Shown here in pieces: positions 9,014-17,980 of a DNA stretch of 39,850 nt. The notes under the pieces were generated by a model, which saw nothing but the letters and a program-made list of their open reading frames with translations, searched no databases and had not been told where the DNA came from. This DNA is from Rhodobacter sp. (GTDB lineage: Bacteria; Pseudomonadota; Alphaproteobacteria; Rhodobacterales; Rhodobacteraceae), in assembly GCA_027490955.1 (NCBI GenBank), contig JAIXXB010000036.1, positions 1 to 39,850 on the forward strand, given 5' to 3'. The translations under genes were made by a program, and so were the position numbers. How positions within the stretch are numbered: the first letter of the stretch is position 1; each line of letters begins with the position of its first letter.

Positions 9014-10477
9014 CTATTCGGCTGCTTTCATTTCAAAGCCTTCGGCGATTTTATCTGAAGGGGCCACGGGGTATTGGCCCGAAAAGCAGGCATCGCAATA
9101 TTGCGGGCTTTGCGCATCGCGCCCGCCCGCTTCGCCCGCCGCGCGGTAAAGCCCATCCAGCGAGATGAATTTCAGGCTATTGACCCCAATCCAATCGCGC
9201 ATTTCATCCTCGCTCATCGAGGCGGCCAGCAATTTGCTGCGCTCGGGCGTGTCAACGCCGTAAAAGCAGGGCCATGCCGTGGGCGGCGAGGCGATGCGAA
9301 AATGCACCTCTGCTGCGCCTGCCTCTAGGATCATATCCTTGATCTTGCGGCTGGTGGTGCCGCGCACCACAGAATCATCCACCAAAATCACCCGCTTGCC
9401 CTTGATCAGGGCGCGGTTGACGTTCAGCTTTAGCCGCACACCCATGTTGCGGATTTGCTCGGTCGGTTCAATAAAGGTGCGGCCCATATATTGGTTGCGG
9501 ATGATCCCCATCGCATAGGGGATACCCGATTGCTGGCTATATCCAATCGCCGCAGGCGTGCCAGAATCGGGCACGGGGCAGACCAAATCGGCGTCCACGG
9601 GGGCCTCTTTGGCCAGTTCCACACCAATTTGGCGGCGAGTCTCGTACACCGAACGGCCCCCCAGAATACTATCGGGGCGGCTGAAATACACATGTTCAAA
9701 GATGCAAAACCGCGATTTGGCAGGGGCAAAGGGGCGCGTGCTGGCCACTTTGCCATCTTCGATCACCACCATTTCACCCGGCTCGATTTCGCGCACAAAT
9801 TCTGCACCGATAATGTCCAGCCCGCAGGTTTCCGATGACAGCGCCCATGCGCTATCGCCAATGCGGCCCAGCACCAGCGGGCGCACGCCCAAAGGATCGC
9901 GCACGCCGATCAGCTTGGTGCGCGTCATCGCCACCACCGAAAACGCACCTTCCACGCGGCGCAGCGCGTCTTTGATGCGTTCGGAAATATTCGATTGGAT
10001 CGACCGCGCCATCAGATGAATGATACATTCACTGTCGGATGAGGATTGAAATATCGAACCCCGTTCAATCAATTCGCGCCGCAGGGCTGCGGCATTGGTG
10101 AGGTTGCCATTATGGGCAATCGCCGCCCCGCCCATGGAAAACTCGCCAAAAAAGGGCTGCACATCGCGAATGGCCGTGGCCCCTTTTGACCCTGCCGTGG
10201 AATAGCGCACATGGCCAATTGCCAATTGGCCCGGCAGTGTATCCATCACATCGGGTTTGGTGAAGTTATCGCGCACATAGCCAAAGCGGCGGGCCGAATT
10301 GAACCCCGTCTGGGGCGCATAGCTGACGATGCCGCCCGCCTCTTGCCCGCGATGTTGCAGCGCATGCAGGCCAAGGGCGACAAAGTTTGAGGCATCTTGA
10401 ATTCCGATCACGCCGAAAATGCCGCATTCTTCCTTTAGCTTATCATCGTCAAAAGGATGAGAGAGGAAAGGGCGCAT
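9014..10477 (-). CDS. purF: Amidophosphoribosyltransferase
   Basis: First step of purine biosynthesis: PRPP plus glutamine gives 5-phosphoribosylamine, glutamate and pyrophosphate. The 487-residue protein has an N-terminal Ntn glutaminase domain with nucleophile Cys18 in KEECGIFGV (a short propeptide is presumably removed), and a C-terminal phosphoribosyltransferase domain with the PRPP loop VILVDDSVVRGTTS (about 363-376). Four cysteines at about 258 (FCIFEHVYF), 404 (WPCFYG), 461 and 464 (YCDACFSG) match the Fe-S cluster ligands of the Bacillus-type enzyme, so an oxygen-sensitive cluster is likely. The start at 10477 (MRPFLSHPFDDD) fits the family better than the ATG at 10507. It lies 55 bp downstream of cvpA, the classical pairing. 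Confidence 0.97.
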   Translation of the reverse strand: MRPFLSHPFDDDKLKEECGIFGVIGIQDASNFVALGLHALQHRGQEAGGIVSYAPQTGFNSARRFGYVRDNFTKPDVMDTLPGQLAIGHVRYSTAGSKGATAIRDVQPFFGEFSMGGAAIAHNGNLTNAAALRRELIERGSIFQSSSDSECIIHLMARSIQSNISERIKDALRRVEGAFSVVAMTRTKLIGVRDPLGVRPLVLGRIGDSAWALSSETCGLDIIGAEFVREIEPGEMVVIEDGKVASTRPFAPAKSRFCIFEHVYFSRPDSILGGRSVYETRRQIGVELAKEAPVDADLVCPVPDSGTPAAIGYSQQSGIPYAMGIIRNQYMGRTFIEPTEQIRNMGVRLKLNVNRALIKGKRVILVDDSVVRGTTSRKIKDMILEAGAAEVHFRIASPPTAWPCFYGVDTPERSKLLAASMSEDEMRDWIGVNSLKFISLDGLYRAAGEAGGRDAQSPQYCDACFSGQYPVAPSDKIAEGFEMKAAE

Positions 10478-10532
10478 GGCAACTCCGCTGATCGGTGAAA
10501 CAGGCAAGAAAGGGGCCGCGTGGCCCCTTTGG

Positions 10533-11111
10533 TCAGTTTATCGTGGTGCTGGCACTGGGCTGCGCGCAAGAGGCCGTCAGCTCTGCGTAGCGGGTTTTCA
10601 GCCATTCTGGCGCTTCGGTCGGCACGGCTTGGTTCAAATTGGCGGTAAACGAGGAGAAAATCTGCGCCGAGCGCGAGTTTTCAACAATGGCCGCCGTGCC
10701 ATCGGGGATGATACGGTCATAGACCAGCAAGGCGATGCCAACCAGCAATATGCCGCGCAGCGCGCCGAACAAAAAGCCAAGCCCTTGGTCAATTCCGCCC
10801 AAGGCCGAGCGCTGCACAAAAGACGACAGCAGCGGCGTGAAAATGGCCGCGATGATCAGGCCCAGCGCGAAAACCGCCGCAAAGGCTGCAAAGATTGACA
10901 ATTCGCAGCTTTCGCCCAGAAAATCGCCCACAACAGGGATTTCGCGCACCAAGGGCTGGGCCATATCTGCAAAGGTAAAGGCGAAGATCGCCGCACCAAT
11001 CCATCCCAGAATGGACATGCCCTCGCGCACCAATCCGCGCGAATATGCCAGCAGCGCAGAAAGCACGATTATCGCAGCAACCCCTGCGTCAACTAATGTA
11101 AATCCGTCCAT
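10533..11111 (-). CDS. cvpA: CvpA family membrane protein
   Basis: A 192-residue inner-membrane protein with four predicted hydrophobic segments (about residues 8-24, 32-50, 72-95 and 110-132) and the family signature ALLAYSRGLVREGMSILGW near the N-terminus. The last 60 residues are soluble. CvpA is linked genetically to colicin V production and purine operons in E. coli, and homologues have been tied to envelope stress tolerance; the molecular activity is unclear. It sits between radA (42 bp upstream) and purF (55 bp downstream), all on the minus strand, so co-transcription is likely. Confidence 0.92.
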   Translation of the reverse strand: MDGFTLVDAGVAAIIVLSALLAYSRGLVREGMSILGWIGAAIFAFTFADMAQPLVREIPVVGDFLGESCELSIFAAFAAVFALGLIIAAIFTPLLSSFVQRSALGGIDQGLGFLFGALRGILLVGIALLVYDRIIPDGTAAIVENSRSAQIFSSFTANLNQAVPTEAPEWLKTRYAELTASCAQPSASTTIN

Positions 11112-11153
11112 CCACGTCTCCCTGTGCGGCCATTCTTGCGCCGCCTTGCTGCC

Positions 11154-12512
11154 TTAGCCTGCGCCAAACATTTCGCCGACAAATCCCGTCAGATCGGCCA
11201 TTTGCCGCAACGCCATACCACCCTGTGATCCAAGTTTCGACCCCTTAGGTGCGATGGCTTGGGTAAAACCAAGTTTTGCCGCCTCTTTCAACCGATTTTC
11301 TGTCTGCCCCACGGGGCGCAGCGCGCCAGACAGGCTGATCTCGCCAAAAAGCACGGATTCGGCGGGCAGTGCGACATCTTCGCGCGCCGACAGAATCGCG
11401 GCAGCCACGGCCAAATCGGCTGCAGGTTCGGTCACGCGCATTCCGCCTGCCACGTTCAAAAACACATCCAACCCCGCAAAGGGAATACCGCAGCGCGCCT
11501 CGAGCACGGCCAGAATTGTGGACAAGCGCCCGCTGTCCAGCCCCACCACAGTGCGGCGCGGTGTGCCAAGGGGCGATGGGGCGACCAGCGCCTGAATTTC
11601 GGTCAGCACGGGGCGGGTGCCTTCGATTCCTGCAAAGACCGCCGATCCTGCCGATGGCGTGCCGCGTTCCGATAGGAACAGCGCCGAAGGGTTGGCCACC
11701 TCGACCAAACCGCCACCACTCATTTCAAACACGCCAATTTCATCGGCGGGGCCAAAGCGGTTTTTCACCGCGCGCAGGATGCGGAATTGATGCCCGCGCT
11801 CGCCTTCGAAATACAGCACGGTATCGACCATATGTTCGACCACGCGCGGGCCTGCGATTTGCCCGTCTTTGGTGACATGGCCGACCAAAATCACCGCCAC
11901 CCCGCGCCGTTTGGCAAAGGTGACCAGTTCATGCGCGGCAGCGCGCACTTGTGAGACGGATCCGGGCGCGCTGTCGACAGTGTCCAGCCACATGGTTTGA
12001 ATGGAATCGATGATGGCAAGGCCCGGGCGCTCGGCATCCAGCGTGGTTAGGATATCGCGCAGGTTGGTTTCTGCGCCCAGCGCCACGGGGGCCGATGTGA
12101 GGCCCAGTCGCTGCGCGCGCATTTGCACTTGGGCTGCGGCCTCTTCGCCCGAAATATACATCGCTTTGACGCCTTGGCGCGCAAAACTGGCCGCCGCTTG
12201 CAGCAGCAGGGTTGATTTGCCAATGCCCGGATCGCCGCCCACCAAAATCGCCGAGGCAGGCACAAGGCCGCCGCCCAAAACGCGGTCAAGTTCGGCAATG
12301 CCCGACGAGACGCGCGGCGGTGCATCGGCCTGCGTGGCCAAATCGGTCAGATGCATTGCCCGCCCCTTGCCGCCCAGCGCCTTTGGCCCCGCTGATAGGG
12401 GCGCTTCTTCCACCAGCGTGTTCCACGCGCCGCAGCCTTCGCATTTGCCAATCCATTTGCGATGCGCCGCGCCGCAGACTGTGCAGGTGAAATTGGGGGA
12501 AGATTTGCTCAT
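11154..12512 (-). CDS. radA: DNA repair protein RadA (Sms)
   Basis: A 452-residue branch-migration ATPase acting in recombinational repair. Visible parts: an N-terminal zinc finger with Cys10, Cys13, Cys24 and Cys27 (CTVCG, CEGCGAW); a RecA-like core with Walker A GGDPGIGKST at 92-101; the RadA-specific KNRFG motif at 250-254; and a C-terminal Lon-protease-like domain (LDVFLNVAGG, EPAADLAVAAAI). The length is normal. The ATG at 12512 is chosen because the zinc finger starts ten residues later; a 62-residue upstream extension in frame is unrelated to the family. It lies 31 bp after the PqiA-like gene and 42 bp before cvpA. Confidence 0.97.
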   Translation of the reverse strand: MSKSSPNFTCTVCGAAHRKWIGKCEGCGAWNTLVEEAPLSAGPKALGGKGRAMHLTDLATQADAPPRVSSGIAELDRVLGGGLVPASAILVGGDPGIGKSTLLLQAAASFARQGVKAMYISGEEAAAQVQMRAQRLGLTSAPVALGAETNLRDILTTLDAERPGLAIIDSIQTMWLDTVDSAPGSVSQVRAAAHELVTFAKRRGVAVILVGHVTKDGQIAGPRVVEHMVDTVLYFEGERGHQFRILRAVKNRFGPADEIGVFEMSGGGLVEVANPSALFLSERGTPSAGSAVFAGIEGTRPVLTEIQALVAPSPLGTPRRTVVGLDSGRLSTILAVLEARCGIPFAGLDVFLNVAGGMRVTEPAADLAVAAAILSAREDVALPAESVLFGEISLSGALRPVGQTENRLKEAAKLGFTQAIAPKGSKLGSQGGMALRQMADLTGFVGEMFGAG

Positions 12513-12543
12513 GGTCTGGTCATGCCCTTTTTCGGGGTGCGCT

Positions 12544-12996
12544 TCAAGGGCGGGGTTGGGCCAATGGGGGCAATGGGCGCGGTTGGGCCAGTGACAGCGC
12601 AAGCGAGGCCAAAACGCAGCCTGTGAACAGATACAGCCCCCATGCCGCCTGCACAGTGACATGCCCCGCGCCTTTGGCGATGACGATGTAAAGGGCAATC
12701 AGAAAGATATCTGCCATGGCCAGTTTGCTGGCCAATTGCAGGGCAGGGGCAGCGCGGGCGGGCAGGCGGCCATAGGTCTGCGCCAGCATTGCCAGCAGCT
12801 TGCCATAGGGGGCAAGAATTGCAAACAGGGTGACAACCGCCGCCAGCCAAATATCACTGCGCCACAACTCGGCCAGCCCCGATAGGATGGATATTTCCCG
12901 CATTCCAAAAATCGGCAAGATCGCCGCCCGCATCAGCGGCGCAGCCCATGCGATGGGGCATAGGATCAGCAGGGCGATGATCGCCCAGCGGCGCAT
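12544..12996 (-). CDS. PqiA-like (paraquat-inducible protein A) membrane protein, single domain
   Basis: A 150-residue protein with four hydrophobic segments. The core WLAAVVTLFAILAPYGKLLAML and ASKLAMADIFLIALYIVIAK resemble one half of PqiA, whose family works with MCE lipid-transport proteins. E. coli PqiA has two such halves, with cysteine motifs that are absent here. The gene starts in a TGATG overlap with the end of the MlaF-like ATPase gene, so it is translationally coupled to a lipid-transport ABC system. A role in envelope lipid trafficking is inferred from that context. The C-terminus ends in a proline-rich LAQPRPLPPLAQPRP repeat. Confidence 0.8.
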   Translation of the reverse strand: MRRWAIIALLILCPIAWAAPLMRAAILPIFGMREISILSGLAELWRSDIWLAAVVTLFAILAPYGKLLAMLAQTYGRLPARAAPALQLASKLAMADIFLIALYIVIAKGAGHVTVQAAWGLYLFTGCVLASLALSLAQPRPLPPLAQPRP

Positions 12997-13742
12997 CAGC
13001 GCACCGATTCAATCGGCCCGTCGCTGCGGCCATGGATGAATTGCTGCAAATAGGGGTCGGTGGCCGCGTCCATTTGCGCCACTGGCCCTGTCCATTGGAT
13101 CACCCCGCCATGCAGCATGGCGACGTTATCGGCAATGGCGCGCACCGATGACATATCATGGGTGATGGTCATGGCAGTTGCGCCCATCTCCACCACAATT
13201 TCGCGGATCAACGCGTTGATGACGCCTGACATGATCGGGTCAAGCCCCGTTGTCGGCTCGTCAAAAAAGATAATCTCAGGTTCGGCAGCGATGGCGCGGG
13301 CAAGGCCCACGCGCTTTTGCATGCCGCCCGACAATTCGGCAGGCACCAGATCGGCCACCGAGGGCTTCAGCCCCACGCGGCGCAGCTTTTCAATGGCAAT
13401 TTCGCGCGCCTCATCCTTGGGCCGCGCCAGCGGGCCGCGCATCAGGCGGAAGGCGACGTTTTCCCAAACCTTCAGGCTGTCAAACAGCGCGCCGCCTTGG
13501 AACAACATGCCAAAACGGGCCAAAAACGCCTCACGCTCGGCCTTGCGCACATCTTGCCCGTCCAGCGCGATCAGCCCCGCATCAGGGCGCACCAGCCCAA
13601 GGATGGATTTGAGCAGCACCGATTTGCCCGTGCCAGACCCGCCAATGACCACCATCGACGTGCCGCGCGCGATGGTCAGATCAACCCCGCAGAGCACTGC
13701 GTTGGCCCCGAATGTTTTATGCACGCCTGAAAGGGTGATCAT
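12996..13742 (-). CDS. mlaF: ABC transporter ATP-binding protein, MlaF-like (phospholipid transport)
   Basis: A 248-residue ATPase with Walker A GGSGTGKS (34-41), Q-loop FQGGALFDSL, signature LSGGMQKR (137-144), Walker B IIFFDEPTTGLDP and switch His195. The FQGGALFDSLKVWENV stretch and LSGGMQKRVGLARA are characteristic of the MlaF/Ttg2A family that drives retrograde or maintenance phospholipid transport across the Gram-negative envelope. It overlaps the permease gene by four bases (ATGA) and the PqiA-like gene by one (TGATG), giving a tight operon. MlaD, MlaB and MlaC are not in this window; a partner elsewhere is required for a full complex. Confidence 0.9.
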   Translation of the reverse strand: MITLSGVHKTFGANAVLCGVDLTIARGTSMVVIGGSGTGKSVLLKSILGLVRPDAGLIALDGQDVRKAEREAFLARFGMLFQGGALFDSLKVWENVAFRLMRGPLARPKDEAREIAIEKLRRVGLKPSVADLVPAELSGGMQKRVGLARAIAAEPEIIFFDEPTTGLDPIMSGVINALIREIVVEMGATAMTITHDMSSVRAIADNVAMLHGGVIQWTGPVAQMDAATDPYLQQFIHGRSDGPIESVR

Positions 13743-14536
13743 GATCCGAACAACACCGAGGTTAGGATGAAATTGGCGGCCAGTATCAAGATCGAGGCGC
13801 TGGCCACCGCCCCCTTGGTTGCCCCGCCCACGCCCTGCGCGCCGCGGCCTGAATTCATGCCATAATAACAGCCGATCAAAGTTGCAATAAAGCCAAATAC
13901 CGCCCCTTTGATCAGCGACGAGATGACATCCGTGCTTTCCAGAAAATCCACTGTGTTTTTGATGTAAGTGGCGGGGTTAAACCCAAGCTGCCCCGTGGCC
14001 ACCAAAAAACCGCCCATGATGCCGATGATATCGCCAATGCCCACCAAAAGCGGCACGCAGAAAAACCCCGCCAGAACGCGCGGCACAGTCAGGTATTTCA
14101 TCGGGTTGGTCGATAGTGTGACAAGGGCATCAAGCTGCTCGGTCACTTTCATCGTGGCAATTTCTGCCGCAATGCTGGATGTCACGCGCGCAGCAATCAT
14201 CAACCCCACCAGCACGGGGCCAAGTTCGCGCACCATCCCAATGGCCACGATTTGCGGCACCACCGCCTCGGCGGAAAAGCGTTGCCCACCTGCATAGATT
14301 TGCAAAGCCAGCGCGCCGCCTGTGAAAATGGCCGTCAGCCCCACCACGGGCAGCGACAGCCAGCCCACATTCAAAAGCGCGCTGGCAAATTCGCGGCCAT
14401 AAAACGGTGGGCGCAGCATATGGCCCAGCGTTTGCGCGGCATAGATGCTCACCCGCCCCAAGGCCGCAAGCCCTGCCAAAGCAGGGCGGCCAAGGGCGGC
14501 AAAGCCAGAGGAAATCGGCGTGCGGGCCTGCGTCAT
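13739..14536 (-). CDS. mlaE: ABC transporter permease, MlaE-like
   Basis: A 265-residue MlaE-family (formerly DUF140) permease with several transmembrane helices. Recognisable blocks are GREFASALLNVGWLSLPVV, FTGGALALQIYAG, MVRELGPVLVGLMIAARV and the cytoplasmic EIATMKVTEQLDAL loop that contacts the ATPase, then YYGMNSGRGAQGVG near the C-terminus. The domain partner is MlaF, directly downstream with a 4-bp overlap. It starts three bases after the alr stop codon, so it is probably expressed from an alr promoter. Confidence 0.92.
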   Translation of the reverse strand: MTQARTPISSGFAALGRPALAGLAALGRVSIYAAQTLGHMLRPPFYGREFASALLNVGWLSLPVVGLTAIFTGGALALQIYAGGQRFSAEAVVPQIVAIGMVRELGPVLVGLMIAARVTSSIAAEIATMKVTEQLDALVTLSTNPMKYLTVPRVLAGFFCVPLLVGIGDIIGIMGGFLVATGQLGFNPATYIKNTVDFLESTDVISSLIKGAVFGFIATLIGCYYGMNSGRGAQGVGGATKGAVASASILILAANFILTSVLFGS

Positions 14537-14539
14537 GGC

Positions 14540-15589
14540 TTATAAATCTCCCTTGCGGTAATGCCGCCGATAGCGCGCGCCAAGCGAAGTTAGGATTTCA
14601 TACCCAATTGTCCCTGCCACTTCGGCAAGTTGATCTATGCCTTGGTGGGGGCCAATAATGTCTAGATATTCAGGCACTTGCTGCAAATGGGTGATGTCAA
14701 CAGTGATCAAATCCATCGACACGCGCCCAATCAGCGGGCAGGGCACATCGCCATGCCACAGCGTGGCTTTGTTTGACAGCGCGCGCATCAGCCCATCGGC
14801 ATAACCGCCCGCCACAGTGGCAGTGGTGGTTGGCAAATCTGCCATCCAACCCTGCGCATAGCCCACAGTCTCGCCCGCATTCACCTCGTGGGTTTGGATC
14901 ACGGGCAAAGACAGGCGCACAGCAGGGGCCGCCCCCGTAAAAGGCGCGCCGCCATAGAGGCCCACACCCGGACGGGTCAGGTCAAAGTGATATTTTGGCC
15001 CCAGCAAAATGCCCCCAGTGGCGGCCAAACTGCGCGGCACGCCTGTGCCTTCGGTCATGGCTTGGAACAGGATCAATTGGCCGTGGTTCATCGCGTTATC
15101 AGGCGCGTCGGCGCAGGCCAGATGCGACATGATCAGTTCAGGGCCTGCGTCCAGCACGAAAGGGGCCACGGCCTCCCATTCGGGTTCTTTCATGCCAAGG
15201 CGGTTCATCCCCGTATCCAGTTGAATGCCAAAACCCGCGCCAGGCAGGCTTTCCAAATGGCGGGTGATTTGGTCAATGGAATTCAGCATCGGCGTCAGGT
15301 CAAGATCGCCGATCATATCGGTATCGCCCGCCATATGGCCCGACAGGATGTTGATCTGCGGGCCTGGCCCAAGGCTTTGGCGCAGCGTTGCGCCCTCTTC
15401 TGCGGTGGCCACGAAAAAGCGCCGCGCCCCCGCCCCCGCCAAGGCACGCGCCACCCGCGCCGCGCCAAGGCCATAGGCATCCGCCTTGACCACTGCGGCC
15501 GTTTGCACGCCAGACGCAGATGCCCGATCCAGCGCGCGCCAATTGGCCGCGATGGCATCCAAATCCACTGTCAAAACACCCGTGCCCAT
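14540..15589 (-). CDS. alr: Alanine racemase
   Basis: A PLP enzyme that makes D-alanine for peptidoglycan. The 349-residue fold-type III protein has the PLP lysine Lys35 in [13 protein letters not shown], the RPGVGLYGG block, the catalytic tyrosine region ETVGYAQGW (Tyr244) and the GYADG motif. The start at 15589 ([10 protein letters not shown]) has AGAGGTG just upstream; an ATG at 15610 has none. It is the first gene of the long minus-strand block and diverges from the MprF-like gene. The 174-bp divergent gap holds a 14-bp GC palindrome at 15623-15636 (CCCCGCGCGCGGGG). Confidence 0.95.
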   Translation of the reverse strand: MGTGVLTVDLDAIAANWRALDRASASGVQTAAVVKADAYGLGAARVARALAGAGARRFFVATAEEGATLRQSLGPGPQINILSGHMAGDTDMIGDLDLTPMLNSIDQITRHLESLPGAGFGIQLDTGMNRLGMKEPEWEAVAPFVLDAGPELIMSHLACADAPDNAMNHGQLILFQAMTEGTGVPRSLAATGGILLGPKYHFDLTRPGVGLYGGAPFTGAAPAVRLSLPVIQTHEVNAGETVGYAQGWMADLPTTTATVAGGYADGLMRALSNKATLWHGDVPCPLIGRVSMDLITVDITHLQQVPEYLDIIGPHQGIDQLAEVAGTIGYEILTSLGARYRRHYRKGDL

Positions 15590-15763
15590 AGCACCTCTTT
15601 GCTGCTGCACCCGTTTTCACCGCCCCGCGCGCGGGGTCAAGTGGATTTTATCCCTTGGGCGGCGCGCCGTGCAGCATAGGCGAGATTTCGGTAAAGTTTT
15701 AAACCTTAACGGGCTGTTTGCTTTGCGCGGCTAACGTGGTGGTGCAGGTCAGCGGGGGTATCG

Positions 15764-17971
15764 ATGGGGTTTGGGTTTGGGCAGGGGCAGCGCGCGGCCA
15801 TGCGTGCGCTGGCGGCAGAGGCGGATTTGGGCGATGTGTTTGGCCCGCCCCCGCCTGAGATTGGGCCTGTGGCGCGCGCGGCACATGCCAGATCGCCGCG
15901 CATCATGGGGCAGGGTTTGCCTAAGTTTCGCCCCTCCCTCCTGCGCCCCTCCCTGCGCCCAATGCTGCGCCCAATGCTGCGCCTGATGGGGATGCTGGCC
16001 ATTTCGGCGCTGTTTGTCTTTCTTTTGACCCAGCGCTTGGCGGATGTTGATGTCTCCGCCACTTGGGCCGCCATCGGGCATGTGCCACCTGCCGCATGGG
16101 CGGCAGCACTGGCGCTGACCGCGGGGGCATTTTGGGCCGTGGGCCAATATGACGCTGAGCTGCACCGCCATTTTGAAACAGGGGTCGGCGCGCGCGCGGC
16201 GCGCAGGGCGGGCACCTGCGCCATTGCCGTCAGCCAGACCATCGGGCTTGGCGTGGTGACGGGGGCGATTTTGCGCTGGCGCATGTTGCCAGATCAGTCG
16301 TTTTGGCTGGCATCGCGCCTGACAGTGGCGGTGGCGCTGTCGTTTTTGGCGGGTTGGGCGGTGGTGACATCGGCGGCGGTTGTGGTTTTGGGGATGGGCG
16401 GTTTTGTGGGCTGGGCTTGGGCGGTGCTGGGCGCGGCGGGGCTGGCGGTGGCGCTGTGCCTTTATGCGCCGCCCGCGCCCTTTCGCTGGCCGAATCTGGG
16501 CACGATTTCGGCGCTGGTTATGCTCTGCGCGGTCGATACATTGGCGGCAGGCTGCGCGCTGTATGTGCTGATCCCCGCTGATCTGGGCCTATCGCTGGCG
16601 GCGTTGCTGCCTGCGTTTTTGCTGGCCTATGGGGCGGGGCTTTTGTCGGGCACGCCAGGCGGCATTGGTGCCTTTGAGCTGTCGCTTTTGGCGCTGTTGC
16701 CCGATGTTCCCGAAGCGCCGCTTTTAACCGCCGTGCTGTGCTGGCGGCTGGCCTATTTTGTTGCGCCTGCCCTGATTGGGGCGGCCGTGGCCATGCGCGG
16801 GCCACGCGCCGATGCGGATGATGCTGCGGCTGACACTGCGGCTGACACTGCGGCTGGTACTGCGGCTGATGGTGCGGCGAAGACAGCTTTGGCATCTGCG
16901 CGCCTGTTGCGCGATACACAAAGCTGCCCTTGGGCCGCAACGGCGCGCAAACCCGCCGAATATGGTCTGCTAGCGCAGGGCGAGCATCGGTTCCTATCGG
17001 CCAGAGGTTCGGGCTGGATGGTGGCCCCGCGCGGCCATGTTTTGGTGGCCATGCTTGACCCTGTTTTGCACCCAAACAGCCCCTGCGCCGCTACAAAGCT
17101 GCTGGATGTCCTTGCGCATCACGCCAAGGCCACGGCCCGCATGCCTGCCCTGTATAAGGTGTCGGCGCGCAACGCGGCGCGGGCGCGCGCGTCGGGCTGG
17201 CGCGCCATCCGCATCGCCCGCGAGGCGGTTCTGACCCCTGCAGGCTTTGACCTTGCCCTGCCAGCGCGCGCTGCATTGCGCCGCAAACTGCGCCGCGCCG
17301 AGGCGGCGGGCGTGGTGGTTGAACATCTGGGTCAAGACCAACTTCCCATGGCAACCCTTGCCCAGATTGCGCAAAATTGGGCGCGGCTGCATGGCGGTGA
17401 AAGGGGGTTTTCCATGGGGCGCTTTGCCGAACCCTATATCCGCCAGCAGCGCGTCTATGTGGCGCGGGTGGGTGGGGTGATCCTTGGCTTTGTGACATTT
17501 CACACCAGCGCGCGGGAATGGGCGTTGGATTTGATGCGCGCGCAGGCAGGCCTGCCCGATGGCGCGATGCATGCGCTGGTGATCGCAGCGCTGCGCGATG
17601 CGGCCAGCAGCGGCGTGGCCCGTCTGTCGCTGGCAGCCGCGCCTGAAAGCGCCTTTGCAGCGGCTGGCGGAGGGGCAGGTAGGGCGCTGCGCCATCTTGC
17701 GCCGCTGTTGCGGGGGCTGCGCCTTGATACGGGGCAGGGGCTGCGCCAGTTTAAGGACAGCTTTGCGCCGCATTGGCAGGGCCGCTATCTATGCGCGCGC
17801 AGTCGCCTTGCGCTGCTTGCGGCGGCTGCGTCGATCGCGCGGGCCGTGGCATTTCCGCGCAAATTGCCAAACCTGCCGCAAGACAATGCGAAAACCGAAC
17901 CCATCTGCGACAATCGGTTTGCTCTGCCTGTTGCAATCTGGCATGGAAAGACCAAGATTTCCGCCAATTAG
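15764..17971 (+). CDS. MprF-like membrane protein with phosphatidylglycerol lysyltransferase (DUF2156) domain
   Basis: A 735-residue protein. An N-terminal cytosolic stretch of about 75 residues contains a short repeat (LRPS/LRPM), followed by roughly eight hydrophobic segments to about residue 345 with a YGAGLLSGTPGGIGAFE block like the flippase part of MprF. A low-complexity Asp-Thr-Ala-Ala linker (about 353-372) then leads to a DUF2156 domain from about residue 399: YGLLAQGEHRFL, GWMVAPRGHVLVAML, LRRKLRRAEAAGVVVE, RGFSMGRFAEPYI, GVILGFVTFH. This family transfers an aminoacyl group from tRNA to phosphatidylglycerol, lowering membrane negative charge and raising resistance to cationic peptides. 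It is shorter than the usual 14-helix MprF of about 860 residues. The amino acid used cannot be read from sequence. The start has only a weak ribosome site; the N-terminus may be shorter. Confidence 0.82.
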   Translation: MGFGFGQGQRAAMRALAAEADLGDVFGPPPPEIGPVARAAHARSPRIMGQGLPKFRPSLLRPSLRPMLRPMLRLMGMLAISALFVFLLTQRLADVDVSATWAAIGHVPPAAWAAALALTAGAFWAVGQYDAELHRHFETGVGARAARRAGTCAIAVSQTIGLGVVTGAILRWRMLPDQSFWLASRLTVAVALSFLAGWAVVTSAAVVVLGMGGFVGWAWAVLGAAGLAVALCLYAPPAPFRWPNLGTISALVMLCAVDTLAAGCALYVLIPADLGLSLAALLPAFLLAYGAGLLSGTPGGIGAFELSLLALLPDVPEAPLLTAVLCWRLAYFVAPALIGAAVAMRGPRADADDAAADTAADTAAGTAADGAAKTALASARLLRDTQSCPWAATARKPAEYGLLAQGEHRFLSARGSGWMVAPRGHVLVAMLDPVLHPNSPCAATKLLDVLAHHAKATARMPALYKVSARNAARARASGWRAIRIAREAVLTPAGFDLALPARAALRRKLRRAEAAGVVVEHLGQDQLPMATLAQIAQNWARLHGGERGFSMGRFAEPYIRQQRVYVARVGGVILGFVTFHTSAREWALDLMRAQAGLPDGAMHALVIAALRDAASSGVARLSLAAAPESAFAAAGGGAGRALRHLAPLLRGLRLDTGQGLRQFKDSFAPHWQGRYLCARSRLALLAAAASIARAVAFPRKLPNLPQDNAKTEPICDNRFALPVAIWHGKTKISAN
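15941..15988 (+). repeat. Four 12-bp tandem repeats in the MprF-like gene
   Basis: Units CTGCGCCCCTCC, CTGCGCCCAATG, CTGCGCCCAATG and CTGCGCCTGATG lie head to tail and encode LRPS, LRPM, LRPM, LRLM just before the first membrane helix. In-frame length change here would alter a positively charged juxtamembrane linker. Confidence 0.85.
16823..16870 (+). repeat. Four 12-bp tandem repeats in the inter-domain linker of the MprF-like gene
   Basis: Units of the form NCTGCGGCTGAC repeat four times, with a fifth degenerate unit to about 16880. They encode an Ala/Thr/Asp-rich linker between the membrane part and the DUF2156 domain. It looks like a second slippage-prone tract in the same gene. Confidence 0.85.
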
Positions 17972-17980
17972 GGGGCCAGA

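Noticed and set aside
12512-12698. 62-residue N-terminal extension of RadA
   Set aside because: The added residues come from DNA belonging mostly to the PqiA-like gene; the zinc finger marks the true start.
15623-15636. CCCCGCGCGCGGGG palindrome upstream of alr
   Set aside because: A perfect palindrome but of very low complexity in GC-rich DNA; not called as an operator.
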